A stretch of 9,982 bases of DNA, taken from the NCBI GenBank assembly GCA_044345075.1, contig JBIJBU010000065.1:1-9982 (forward strand), read 5' to 3'. Both the position numbers and the translations under genes were made by a program. Below, piece by piece: positions 1 to 7,590 of this stretch. The notes below the pieces were generated by a model that worked only from the letters and a program-made list of their open reading frames with translations, was not told the origin of the DNA and made no database searches. Positions within the stretch are counted from its first letter, which is position 1, and the number at the start of each line of letters is the position of its first letter. The stretch comes from CAIKZY01 sp044345075 (lineage in GTDB: Bacteria > Actinomycetota > Actinomycetes > S36-B12).

Positions 1-2302
1 CGGGCTCAAGCCGGTGCAACGCCGCATCCTGTTCCAGATGTCGCAAATGGGCCTGCGCCCCGACAAGGGTCACGTCAAGAGTGCTCGCGTGGTCGGCGAT
101 GTCATGGGCCGCCTCCACCCGCACGGTGACTCCGCCATTTACGACGCCCTCGTACGCATGGCCCAGCCGTTCTCGCTTCGCCTGCCGATGATCGATGGGC
201 ACGGCAACTTTGGCTCGGCCGATGATGGCCCGGCAGCAATGCGCTATACCGAGGCCAGGCTGGCGCCAGCTGCCCTCGATATGACCACGAGCCTCGATGA
301 GGACGTCGTCGACTTCGTCGCCAACTATGACGGTCGCGAGACTGAACCCGCTGTCTTGCCGGCTGCCATTCCGAACCTGCTCGTCAACGGTGCCTCGGGC
401 ATTGCGGTGGGCATGGCCACCAATCTCCTGCCGCACAATCTCGGCGAGGTCGTCGGCGCCGCTCGCCACCTCATCAAGAAGCCGAAGGCAAGTCTCGACG
501 AAGTCATGCGGTTCATTCCCGGCCCTGACCTCCCTGGCGGTGGCGTGATCATCGGCCTCGATGGCATCCGTGAGGCCTATGAGTCCGGACGAGGCATGTT
601 CAAGGTGCGTGCCCGCACGCGTATCGAGCAGGTCAGCCCACGGCGCAAGGGCATCGTCGTCACCGAGCTGCCCATGAATGTGGGCCCCGAGCGCATCATC
701 GAGCGCATCAAGGATCTTGTTCAGGCCAAGAAGTTGCAGGGCATCGCCGACGTCATCGATCTCACCGATGGCGATTCCGGCTTGAACCTTGTGATCGAGA
801 TCAAGAGCGCCTTCAATCCAGAGGCAGTGCTCGAGCAGCTCTTCAAGCTGACGCCAATGGAAGACAGCGTGAACATCAATGCGGTAGCGCTGGTACAGGG
901 CCAGCCCCAGACTCTCGGCATCCTCGACATGCTGCACGTGTTCCTCGCACATCGTTTCGAGGTCGTGCTGCGCCGCAGCCGTTACCGCCGTGCCAAGGCC
1001 CAGGATCGACTGCACATCGTCGAAGGCCTGCTCATCGCAATCCTTGATATCGACGAGGTCATCCAGCTCATTCGCGAATCCGACGATGCCGCATCGGCGA
1101 AACAGCGTCTTATCGATGTCTTCGATCTCTCTGACACCCAAGCGAACTACATCCTCGATATGCCGTTGCGCCGACTCACGAAGTTCTCGCGCATCGAACT
1201 CGAGAAGGAAGCTGATGGCCTGCGCAGCGACATTGAGGCACTGACGGCGATCATCGACGATGACAACGCCCTTCGCACGGTCGTCTCCGATGAACTCGCC
1301 GCCGTGGCCAAGGCTCATGCCACACCGCGACGCACATTGCTGATGGAAGGCAGCGTCGCCATCCCGAGTACTGCCATCTCGCTCGAGGTCGAGGACGAGC
1401 CATGCATTGTGCTGATGTCGAGCACTGGCTTAGTTGCCCGCACCTCTGACACTCAACTGGCATCCGATCCCGAGGCCACTCGCGCCAAGCACGACGTCAT
1501 CACCTCCTACGCACCCGCCACCACTCGCGGGCACATCGGCCTGGTGACAAGCGCGGGGCGGGTCATTCGGATGTCAGTACTCGACATCCCGTCACTGCCC
1601 GCGGTCAATGGCACACCGGCGCTATCCGCCGGCGCACCACTCGGGGCATTCATCGACCTGCCCAAGGGTGAGTCGGTGCTGTGCCTGACTCCCCTTGACT
1701 CCGGCATCGCTCTCGCGACTCGATCCGGCGTCATCAAGCGCGTGCAGCCTGACGCACTGTCGAACAAGGACTCCTGGGACATCATTCGCCTCGACGACAA
1801 AGACGTCGTGATTGGCGCAACGGCACTCGACGAGGCAACCGCAGAATCTGCTGAGCTCGTCATCATCACCGCCCAGGCGCAGCTGTTGCATTTCCCTGCC
1901 AGTGCCGTGCGTCCCCAAGGTCGCGCTGCGGCGGGGATGGCCGGCATCAAGCTCGGCGCCGGAGACGAAGTGCTCGGCTTCTCGGTCATCAACGACCCCA
2001 CGCAGGCTTGCGTGGTGACGATCGCTGGTTCCACTAGTGCGCTGCCGGGTACCGACGCCGGCAGCATCAAGGTCACAGCCTTCGCCGAGTACCCCGCGAA
2101 GGGCCGCGCGACTGCGGGCGTGCGCTGCCACAAGCTGCGCTCCGGCGAGGATGCGCTGATCGGCGCCTGGGCAGTCAGTGCGCCGCCTCGGGCGGCCACG
2201 GCTTCAGGTGTCGCTGTCGAGCTTCCGGCGATCGATGATCGCCGCGATGGCACGGGCACAGCAGGGACAGCACCCATTGCCGGTGTCGGCGGGTCAATCT
2301 GA
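1..2302 (+). CDS. parC: DNA topoisomerase IV subunit A, 5' partial
   Basis: This is the DNA breakage-reunion subunit of topoisomerase IV, which works with ParE to decatenate replicated chromosomes. The frame is open to the left edge and begins inside the conserved DGLKPVQRR segment, so roughly 50 N-terminal residues are missing; the GTG at 14 is an internal Val codon. Numbering from that codon, the winged-helix segment carries HPHGDSAIYD (residues 35-44) and the catalytic tyrosine is Tyr78 in MRYTE (bases 245-247). The positions matching quinolone-contact residues Ser83 and Asp87 of E. coli GyrA are Ser40 and Asp44. A coiled-coil and tower region follows, and a beta-pinwheel C-terminal domain begins near residue 450. 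A canonical GyrA box (QRRGGKG) is absent; a degenerate QGRAAAGMAGIKL lies near 1915-1955, which favours ParC over GyrA. The C-terminal VELP..DDRRDGTGT resembles actinobacterial ParC. The stop overlaps the next start by one base. Confidence 0.95.
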   Translation, partial: GLKPVQRRILFQMSQMGLRPDKGHVKSARVVGDVMGRLHPHGDSAIYDALVRMAQPFSLRLPMIDGHGNFGSADDGPAAMRYTEARLAPAALDMTTSLDEDVVDFVANYDGRETEPAVLPAAIPNLLVNGASGIAVGMATNLLPHNLGEVVGAARHLIKKPKASLDEVMRFIPGPDLPGGGVIIGLDGIREAYESGRGMFKVRARTRIEQVSPRRKGIVVTELPMNVGPERIIERIKDLVQAKKLQGIADVIDLTDGDSGLNLVIEIKSAFNPEAVLEQLFKLTPMEDSVNINAVALVQGQPQTLGILDMLHVFLAHRFEVVLRRSRYRRAKAQDRLHIVEGLLIAILDIDEVIQLIRESDDAASAKQRLIDVFDLSDTQANYILDMPLRRLTKFSRIELEKEADGLRSDIEALTAIIDDDNALRTVVSDELAAVAKAHATPRRTLLMEGSVAIPSTAISLEVEDEPCIVLMSSTGLVARTSDTQLASDPEATRAKHDVITSYAPATTRGHIGLVTSAGRVIRMSVLDIPSLPAVNGTPALSAGAPLGAFIDLPKGESVLCLTPLDSGIALATRSGVIKRVQPDALSNKDSWDIIRLDDKDVVIGATALDEATAESAELVIITAQAQLLHFPASAVRPQGRAAAGMAGIKLGAGDEVLGFSVINDPTQACVVTIAGSTSALPGTDAGSIKVTAFAEYPAKGRATAGVRCHKLRSGEDALIGAWAVSAPPRAATASGVAVELPAIDDRRDGTGTAGTAPIAGVGGSI

Positions 2303-3255
2303 TGAGCGCTTGCTCCCTCGACTCACTCGCAGTCGATGAGCCCCTGGCCGGCACCGCGCAGGTCGCTCAGTGCTGGGTGATCATCGAGCAGCCGGGCCCG
2401 TGGGGATCACAGGCACTACTTGAAAGCACCATTGATCCCCTCCTCGGGCAACAGCTCCTCGAGCGCGCTGAAGGCACCGGCACCTCGCTGCTACTCGCGC
2501 GTCATCCCGATCGCACGGATCGCCATCTGACCGAGCACAACGTGTGGGTGGTGCACACCAGCCCCGGTGACTGCTGGATGCGCCACGGACTCATCCGCGA
2601 TCTCGCTGAACTGGCCACGTGGGATTTCGCAGCCATGGCACAGGGCCAGCTGCCGCCCATCGGCACAAAGATTGCCGACCCGGCCATGTTCATTTGCACC
2701 CACAGTGGCCGCGATACCTGCTGTGCCATCCATGGTCGTGCCTTGATCTCCGCCGTCCATGCGGCACTACCTCCCGAGATTCGTTCCTCAGTCTGGGAAT
2801 GCAGTCATCTCGGCGGACATCGATTTGCCCCGACAGCTCTCACCATCCCCTCCGGAGCCGTGTGGGGTCGCCTGACGCCAGAACGCGCCATTGAGATCCA
2901 TGCGGCCGCCTTCGCCAGAGAGATCACCACGGAGTCCTACCGCGGGCGCTCAGCGTGGCCGCAACCGCTGCAGGCCGCCGAGGCGCACGTACGCAGCTCC
3001 ATTGACGAACGGGCCGAGAACGCCCTGGACGTCCTGTGGGTCATCGATGACCGCGCCGTTCCCGCGCGCCCGGGGGTGCGCTTCGAGAATCTGGCTCAGC
3101 TGATGACCGAGGTACGCCATCGCGATGGCCGCAGCTGGCGGGTCACGGTGCGCACGCAGGAGATTCCTGAGCGAACAGAGTCATGTGGCAAGGACCCCGT
3201 CACGGGAACCGCTTGGGTGCCCGTGGCGATGTCGGAGACAGCGAACTGGCGCTAG
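2302..3255 (+). CDS. Sucrase/ferredoxin-like (Suc_Fer) thioredoxin-fold [2Fe-2S] protein
   Basis: This 317-residue protein belongs to the sucrase/ferredoxin-like family, thioredoxin-fold ferredoxins related to yeast Apd1 and Aim32. The N terminus has the family-like CSLDSL..EPLAGTA pattern. The signature is CTHSGRDTCC (Cys132, Cys140, Cys141), followed by ECSHLGGHRFAPT (His169, His173). In Apd1/Aim32-type proteins two Cys and the two His of HxGGH bind a [2Fe-2S] cluster, so Cys132, Cys141, His169 and His173 are the likely ligands here (inference). I see no signal peptide or membrane segment, so it is probably a cytosolic electron carrier. The substrate or partner is unknown; the 'sucrase' in the family name does not imply sugar hydrolysis. 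Its ATG shares one base with the parC TGA (TGATG) and has no strong ribosome site, suggesting translational coupling. Its stop codon lies in a CTAG shared with fprA. Confidence 0.88.
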   Translation: MSACSLDSLAVDEPLAGTAQVAQCWVIIEQPGPWGSQALLESTIDPLLGQQLLERAEGTGTSLLLARHPDRTDRHLTEHNVWVVHTSPGDCWMRHGLIRDLAELATWDFAAMAQGQLPPIGTKIADPAMFICTHSGRDTCCAIHGRALISAVHAALPPEIRSSVWECSHLGGHRFAPTALTIPSGAVWGRLTPERAIEIHAAAFAREITTESYRGRSAWPQPLQAAEAHVRSSIDERAENALDVLWVIDDRAVPARPGVRFENLAQLMTEVRHRDGRSWRVTVRTQEIPERTESCGKDPVTGTAWVPVAMSETANWR

Positions 3256-4607
3256 GCCTTCGCCGCCGACAGCATGCCTTCGGCCGTGTGGATTGACGTG
3301 CGTGCCCGGCCAGCTGACTCGCCCAGGGCACGCTCGGCCTTGTCAATCGAACGCCAGCCCTCGGTGTCGACAGTTTCCACTGCCGCGATGCGCGCATCGA
3401 ACTCCTCGATCGTGCCGCGCGAGGCCGCCGGCAGCAGGTTCGCACTGACATCCTCGATAAGCGACGCCACGGTGCCTACTGCGCACTTCTTGTTGGTGCC
3501 GATGATTCCGGTCGGGCCGCGCTTGATCCAGCCGGCTACGTACTCGCCCGGCACGGTCACGCCGTCGCGCTGCACACGACCCTCGACGCTCGGGATGACG
3601 TTCTTCCCGGAGTCGAAGGGCACCTCGTCGAGAGCCGTGCCGCGGTAGCCCACGCTACGCACAACGAAGTCGGCGTCAACGGTGTACATCTCACCGGTTC
3701 CCGAGGCACCGCCGGTCGAATCGAGTGCGGTGCGCTCGACGACCACCTGGCGAACGCGATCATCGCCGGTCATCTCGACAGGGCGAGCGAAGAAGTGCAT
3801 GTGGATGCGGCGGCGCTTGCCCTCGGGGGTACGGGTCGACCACTCGCGCATGACCTCAACGTTGCGGGCTGTCGCCTTGTCGGAGGCTGCCTGCTCGAGA
3901 CTAAATGCGTCTAGTTCCATGACCGCGGGATCGATGATCACGTCGGCATCGGCGAGCTCACCGAGTTCCTTGAGCTCCTTGGTCGTGAAGGTGGCCTGAG
4001 CCGGCCCACGACGGCCGAGCACGTAGATATCGGTAATGCCGCTCTTATCGAGGGTGTCGAACACGTGCTGGGGCATGTCGGTGTCATTGAGCTCGGCGAC
4101 CGTCTTGCCCAGCACTCGCGTGACGTCGACAGCCACGTTGCCGACGCCGACTACGACGGCAGAGGTAGCAGTGGGAACGAGCGATTCGAACTCAGCACGA
4201 TCAGCTTCGGGATGCCCGCAGTACCAGGCAACGAAATCGGTGGCCGCGACACTGCCGGCGAGATCCTCGCCCGGGATGCCGAGTCGGCGGTCACGCGAAG
4301 CGCCATAGGTGAAGATGACTGCATCGAAGTACTCATGTAGCTCGGCGACGCTGATGTCGGTGCCGACCTCGAGGTTGCCCACGAAGCGGACTCCCGGCTT
4401 GTCGAGGATCTTGTCGAGGGTATCGCGCACCGAGCGGATGCTGTGGTGATCGGGGGCAACGCCGTAGCGCACGAGGCCAAAGGGCACGGGCAGCTTGTCG
4501 ATGACGTCGACAGTGACGGGGACGTCGGTCTGGCTGACCAGGGCATCAGCGGCATACATGCCCGAAGGGCCCGAACCGATGACTGCAACTCTGAGCGCTC
4601 GTGACAT
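3252..4607 (-). CDS. fprA: Ferredoxin/adrenodoxin-NADP+ reductase, FprA type
   Basis: This 451-residue FAD enzyme moves electrons between NADPH and ferredoxin-type iron-sulfur proteins. The FAD-binding GSGPSG is at residues 11-16, followed by the family motif PVPFGLVRYGVAPDH. The NADP-binding glycine motif GVGNVAVDV spans 154-162. LGRRGP supplies Arg199 and Arg200, which in M. tuberculosis FprA (recalled numbering) contact the NADP 2'-phosphate. The C-terminal GWIKRGPTGIIGTNKK (359-374) is diagnostic; it is followed by Cys375 where relatives often have an acidic residue. Length fits the family (about 450-460). I chose the ATG at 4605-4607 because a GGAGGAG ribosome site lies five bases upstream and the FAD motif then sits at the usual distance; an in-frame ATG at 4664 would add 19 residues of non-homologous sequence. 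It is divergent from the carbonic anhydrase and convergent with the Suc_Fer gene, whose product is a plausible redox partner (inference). Confidence 0.94.
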   Translation of the reverse strand: MSRALRVAVIGSGPSGMYAADALVSQTDVPVTVDVIDKLPVPFGLVRYGVAPDHHSIRSVRDTLDKILDKPGVRFVGNLEVGTDISVAELHEYFDAVIFTYGASRDRRLGIPGEDLAGSVAATDFVAWYCGHPEADRAEFESLVPTATSAVVVGVGNVAVDVTRVLGKTVAELNDTDMPQHVFDTLDKSGITDIYVLGRRGPAQATFTTKELKELGELADADVIIDPAVMELDAFSLEQAASDKATARNVEVMREWSTRTPEGKRRRIHMHFFARPVEMTGDDRVRQVVVERTALDSTGGASGTGEMYTVDADFVVRSVGYRGTALDEVPFDSGKNVIPSVEGRVQRDGVTVPGEYVAGWIKRGPTGIIGTNKKCAVGTVASLIEDVSANLLPAASRGTIEEFDARIAAVETVDTEGWRSIDKAERALGESAGRARTSIHTAEGMLSAAKA

Positions 4608-4612
4608 TCCGA

Positions 4613-4619
4613 CTCCTCC
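4613..4619 (-). promoter_or_regulatory. Strong ribosome binding site of fprA
   Basis: The minus strand reads GGAGGAG, five bases before the ATG at 4607. This decides the start of fprA against the longer in-frame option at 4664, because the Shine-Dalgarno sequence would then lie inside the coding region. Confidence 0.85.
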
Positions 4620-4747
4620 ATGGGGCGTGCTGGTCCCCGAACGATGCCACAGACCCGGGCACACAGGGGCTCATCCACGCCACTGTGATGATGACCACGT
4701 ACCGTCTCCGAAGCAAAATGTCGGTCGCTCCCCGAGACGACACCCCC

Positions 4748-4753
4748 TAGAGT
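4748..4753 (+). promoter_or_regulatory. Probable -10 box (TAGAGT) for leaderless carbonic anhydrase transcript
   Basis: TAGAGT fits the actinobacterial TAnnnT -10 consensus and ends six bases before the ATG at 4760. That places the transcription start on or next to the ATG. No Shine-Dalgarno sequence precedes the ATG. No good -35 hexamer is visible 16-19 bases upstream. The call is inference from motif and spacing. Confidence 0.55.
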
Positions 4754-4759
4754 GCCGCC

Positions 4760-5272
4760 ATGAATGATTTCCCATCCGAGGCCTTTGTCGATGTTCTCGC
4801 CAGCAATGCTGCGCATGAGGCTAATTTCACCTCGAGTGCCTTGACCGGAATCGCAGCCAAGGGCCTGGCGATCATCACCTGTATGGATAGCCGGATCGCT
4901 CCCCTAGCTGTCGTCGGCATGGAGCCCGGCGATGTGAAGATCATCCGTAACGCCGGTGCCCGCGTGACTGACGACGTCCTGCGAACCTTGGTTCTCGCTA
5001 CCTATCTGCTGAACGTCAATCGCGTGCTCGTGATGCCGCATACGGAGTGCAAGATGGCCAGTGGTTCGGAGGCGGCGATCCATGCAGAAATCAAAGAGCG
5101 CTTCGACGTCGACACCCGCAGCATGGAATTCCGAACAGTCGAGAACCAAGTCTCTGCCCTGCAGACCGATCTCGATCGCATTCGCGCCTTCCCGCTACTC
5201 CCGAAGAACCTGCAGGTCGGCGGCGCGATCTACGACGTGCGCACGGGGCGACTGAACATCCATCAGGGCTGA
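4760..5272 (+). CDS. Beta-class carbonic anhydrase
   Basis: This 170-residue enzyme interconverts CO2 and bicarbonate using zinc. The zinc and catalytic set of beta-carbonic anhydrases is intact: Cys41, Asp43 and Arg45 in TCMDSR, and His94 and Cys97 in MPHTEC. The RNAGARVTDDVLRTL stretch (63-77) is also characteristic. Short length and overall pattern resemble the M. tuberculosis Rv1284 group of small beta enzymes (recalled, not searched). No signal peptide is seen, so it should be cytoplasmic, where it would supply bicarbonate to carboxylases. The ATG at 4760 is chosen because the family match begins just after it and a TAGAGT box lies six bases upstream, fitting a leaderless start. It is transcribed alone: fprA diverges from it, parE converges on it, and a hairpin follows its stop. 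Confidence 0.93.
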   Translation: MNDFPSEAFVDVLASNAAHEANFTSSALTGIAAKGLAIITCMDSRIAPLAVVGMEPGDVKIIRNAGARVTDDVLRTLVLATYLLNVNRVLVMPHTECKMASGSEAAIHAEIKERFDVDTRSMEFRTVENQVSALQTDLDRIRAFPLLPKNLQVGGAIYDVRTGRLNIHQG

Positions 5273-5304
5273 GCACTCTGCTGGATCGACTAAGCAGTGC
5301 TTTT
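5272..5304 (+). terminator. Probable intrinsic terminator of the carbonic anhydrase gene
   Basis: The arm AGCACTCTGCT (5272-5282) pairs with AGCAGTGCT (5293-5301), giving nine base pairs with a two-base bulge (CT, 5278-5279) and a ten-base loop. It is followed by TTTTA on the plus strand. It starts at the last base of the stop codon. The minus-strand side lacks a T tract, so it probably serves only the + strand gene and not parE. Confidence 0.6.
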
Positions 5305-5315
5305 AGGTGTCGGCC

Positions 5316-7409
5316 CTAAGCATCGATGCGGTCGCGATCTAGACCCGCGGCGCCATCAACGATGAATTCCTTGCGAGGAGCAACGTCATTGCCCATCAGC
5401 AGGTCGAAGACCTCCTCGGCGGCCTGGGCATCAGTGACTGAGATTCGGCGCAGGGTGCGATGCGCGGGATCCATGGTCGTCTCGCGTAGCTGAGAGGCGT
5501 CCATCTCACCGAGACCCTTGTAACGCTGCACAGGATCCTTGACTCTCTTGCCGCGCTTGTCGGCGTCAATGAGCAGTGACTTCATCTCGGCGTCGGAGTA
5601 CGTGTAGATCACTTCGTTGGCCTTGCTACCGGCGTTGATGATCTCAAGACGATGCAGCGGGGGCACGGCTGCGAAAACCCGGCCTGCATCGAGTAGCGGA
5701 CGCATATAGCGATGGATCAGCGTCAGCAGCAGGCAACGGATATGGGCGCCGTCGACATCAGCATCAGACATCAAGATGACTTTGCCGTAACGCGCCTGAT
5801 CGAGTTCGAATGATCGACCTGATCCGGCACCAATGACCTGGATGATCGATGCGCACTCGTTGTTCTTGAGCATGTCGGCCAGTGACGACTTCTGGACGTT
5901 GAGGATCTTGCCGCGGATCGGCAGCAGGGCCTGGTAATCGGCATTGCGGGCAACCTTGGCCGTGCCGAGGGCGCTGTCGCCCTCCACGATGAACAGTTCG
6001 GTGCGTTCGACGTCATCGGCGCGGCAGTCGACCAGCTTCGCCGGCAGAGCCGACGACTCCAGAGCGGTCTTGCGGCGCTGGGTATCACGGTGGGTGCGGG
6101 CGGCTATTCGAGCGCGCATGGCGTTCGCTGACTTCTCGAGCACGGCCTTTGCGGCAGCCTTTTCTCCACGAGGCGGATTCGCGAACCAGGCGGCGAGCTC
6201 CTTGGCGACAACGTTGCCCACTATTCGAGTGGCGGCTGGCGTACCGAGGATCTCCTTGGTCTGGCCTTCGAACTGTGGTTCGGCCAAGCGGATGGCCACG
6301 ACGGCCGTGAGGCCTTCAGTGACGTCATCCTTGGTGATGTTGTCCTCGTTCGCCCGCAGGATCTTGGCCGCGCGCAGCTGGTCATTGAATACCTTGACGA
6401 TGCTGCGCTCGAAGCCGATGACGTGTGTGCCGCCCTTGGGCGTGGCCACCACGTTGACGAAGGAGCGCAGGTTGCTGTCGTAGCCGGTATCCCAGCGCAG
6501 GGCGATATCAACCCCGAGATCACGCTGAACCTCCTGCGAGTGCATGTGGCCCTTGTCGTCGAGCACGGGCACAGTCTCGGCAAAGTGACCGGAACCGTGA
6601 AGTCGAATAACCGAGCAGACGGGCTCGCCCGTGGAGATCGACTCGACATACTCGCCGATACCTCCCTTGTGCTGGAAGGTCTCTTCCAGGATGTCGGACG
6701 GATCGCGCAGGTCGTGCACGGTGATCTTGAGACCGGGCACGAGGAAGGTGCTCTGAATGGCACGGTCGCGCAGTTGCTCGCGGTCGTAGGCGGCGTCCTT
6801 GGTAAAGGTCTGCTTATCTGCCCACCAGCGCACGCGGGTGCCAGTGCGGGTGCGTGGACACTTACCGCCGATCTGCAGGCCACTCTTCTTGGCAAACTCG
6901 GCATCGGGCCCCTCAGCATCGAAGATGCCCGGCACACCGCGCTTGAACGACATCACGTGGATCTTGCCGCCGCGATCCACCTCGACGTCGAGACGCGCTG
7001 AGAGGGCGTTGACCACTGAGGCACCCACGCCATGCAGACCGCCTGATGCGGCGTAGGAGCCTCCACCGAACTTGCCGCCTGCATGGAGCTTGGTGAGCAC
7101 GACCTCAACGCCCGTGAGCTTGGTCTTGGGCTCGATGTCAACGGGGATGCCGCGACCGTCATCGGCGACCTCGGCGGAGCCATCGGGGTGCAAGGTGATG
7201 ATGATCGAGGAGCAATGCCCACCCAGAGCCTCATCGACCGCGTTGTCGACGATTTCCCAGAGGCAGTGCATGAGGCCGCGGCCGTCATTGGAGCCGATGT
7301 ACATGCCGGGCCGCTTGCGTACTGCCTCGAGCCCCTCGAGGACGGCCAGGTTCTTGGCTGAATAGCCCGCAGGCTCCTTGGGAGCGCGGGTCTTGGGTGT
7401 AGCAGCCAT
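5316..7409 (-). CDS. parE: DNA topoisomerase IV subunit B
   Basis: This 697-residue protein is the ATPase and Toprim subunit of topoisomerase IV. The GHKL ATPase motifs are complete: catalytic Glu52 with Asp55 and Asn56 in EIVDNAVDEAL, DDGRGIPV (83-90) and GGLHGVGASVVN (123-134). The ATP-sensing lysine is probably Lys325 in TPKGGTHV. The Toprim domain has EGDSA (476-480) and DADVDG (549-554), metal ligands for DNA cleavage. RYKGLGEMDASQL (629-641) is the conserved C-terminal motif. EGDSALGTAK is the ParE form, whereas GyrB usually reads EGDSAGGSAK, which favours parE over gyrB. Length fits the insert-free actinobacterial type. The ATG at 7409 has no Shine-Dalgarno sequence but has TAGGTT six bases upstream, so it is probably leaderless. 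It is divergent from the DUF7455 gene and separated from parC by three genes. Confidence 0.95.
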   Translation of the reverse strand: MAATPKTRAPKEPAGYSAKNLAVLEGLEAVRKRPGMYIGSNDGRGLMHCLWEIVDNAVDEALGGHCSSIIITLHPDGSAEVADDGRGIPVDIEPKTKLTGVEVVLTKLHAGGKFGGGSYAASGGLHGVGASVVNALSARLDVEVDRGGKIHVMSFKRGVPGIFDAEGPDAEFAKKSGLQIGGKCPRTRTGTRVRWWADKQTFTKDAAYDREQLRDRAIQSTFLVPGLKITVHDLRDPSDILEETFQHKGGIGEYVESISTGEPVCSVIRLHGSGHFAETVPVLDDKGHMHSQEVQRDLGVDIALRWDTGYDSNLRSFVNVVATPKGGTHVIGFERSIVKVFNDQLRAAKILRANEDNITKDDVTEGLTAVVAIRLAEPQFEGQTKEILGTPAATRIVGNVVAKELAAWFANPPRGEKAAAKAVLEKSANAMRARIAARTHRDTQRRKTALESSALPAKLVDCRADDVERTELFIVEGDSALGTAKVARNADYQALLPIRGKILNVQKSSLADMLKNNECASIIQVIGAGSGRSFELDQARYGKVILMSDADVDGAHIRCLLLTLIHRYMRPLLDAGRVFAAVPPLHRLEIINAGSKANEVIYTYSDAEMKSLLIDADKRGKRVKDPVQRYKGLGEMDASQLRETTMDPAHRTLRRISVTDAQAAEEVFDLLMGNDVAPRKEFIVDGAAGLDRDRIDA

Positions 7410-7415
7410 GGTGTG

Positions 7416-7421
7416 AACCTA
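7416..7421 (-). promoter_or_regulatory. Probable -10 box (TAGGTT) for leaderless parE transcript
   Basis: The minus strand reads TAGGTT followed by six bases (CACACC) and then the parE ATG at 7409. Box type and spacing match those before the carbonic anhydrase gene. No Shine-Dalgarno sequence is present and no clear -35 is seen. Transcription should start at or beside the ATG. Confidence 0.58.
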
Positions 7422-7590
7422 TTGCGCGCGGGCCGAAGATCGGCTGACCGACATGGCGATCGACCGGTGACGTGAAGGATTTCACAAGGGAACGAGCGCC
7501 CTGCGCTGTGGGCGAACGCGGTCGGCGTGGCGACTCGGGAATAGGCACACCATGGGAGACTGTTACTCCAGATACGAACTGGCCGATTAC

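Larger units (their letters stand above)
4608..4759. promoter_or_regulatory. Divergent promoter region between fprA and carbonic anhydrase
   Basis: This 152-bp gap separates two divergent genes and must hold promoters for both. On the plus side the carbonic anhydrase has a TAGAGT box. On the minus side the fprA ribosome site is clear, but I find no TAnnnT -10 box with a matching -35, so the fprA promoter is not identified. I see no convincing operator palindrome. Confidence 0.6.

Noticed and set aside
1507..2277. A 256-codon open frame antisense to the 3' half of parC
   Set aside because: High GC creates long antisense frames; the product is low-complexity Ser/Ala/Pro/Arg without motifs, while parC on the other strand is clearly conserved.
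3230..3271. TGTCGG...CCGACA inverted repeat as a bidirectional terminator
   Set aside because: The 30-base interior is long, the possible inner GGCG/CGCC stem leaves a large asymmetric loop, and there is no T tract on either side.
4605..4664. Upstream ATG at 4664 as the fprA start
   Set aside because: The 19 extra residues do not resemble FprA, and the strong GGAGGAG at 4613-4619 serves the ATG at 4607.
5303..5319. TTAGG...CCTAA hairpin as a parE terminator
   Set aside because: It is a five-base-pair stem overlapping the parE stop codon with no T tract on the minus strand.
6423..7001. A 192-codon open frame antisense to parE
   Set aside because: It lies wholly over conserved ParE ATPase and transducer sequence, has no domain of its own, and is a codon-position shadow.
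7472..7485. Inverted repeat GTGAA-GGAT-TTCAC between parE and the DUF7455 gene
   Set aside because: Five base pairs with a four-base loop is short, no known operator is matched, and it is not aligned to an identified promoter.
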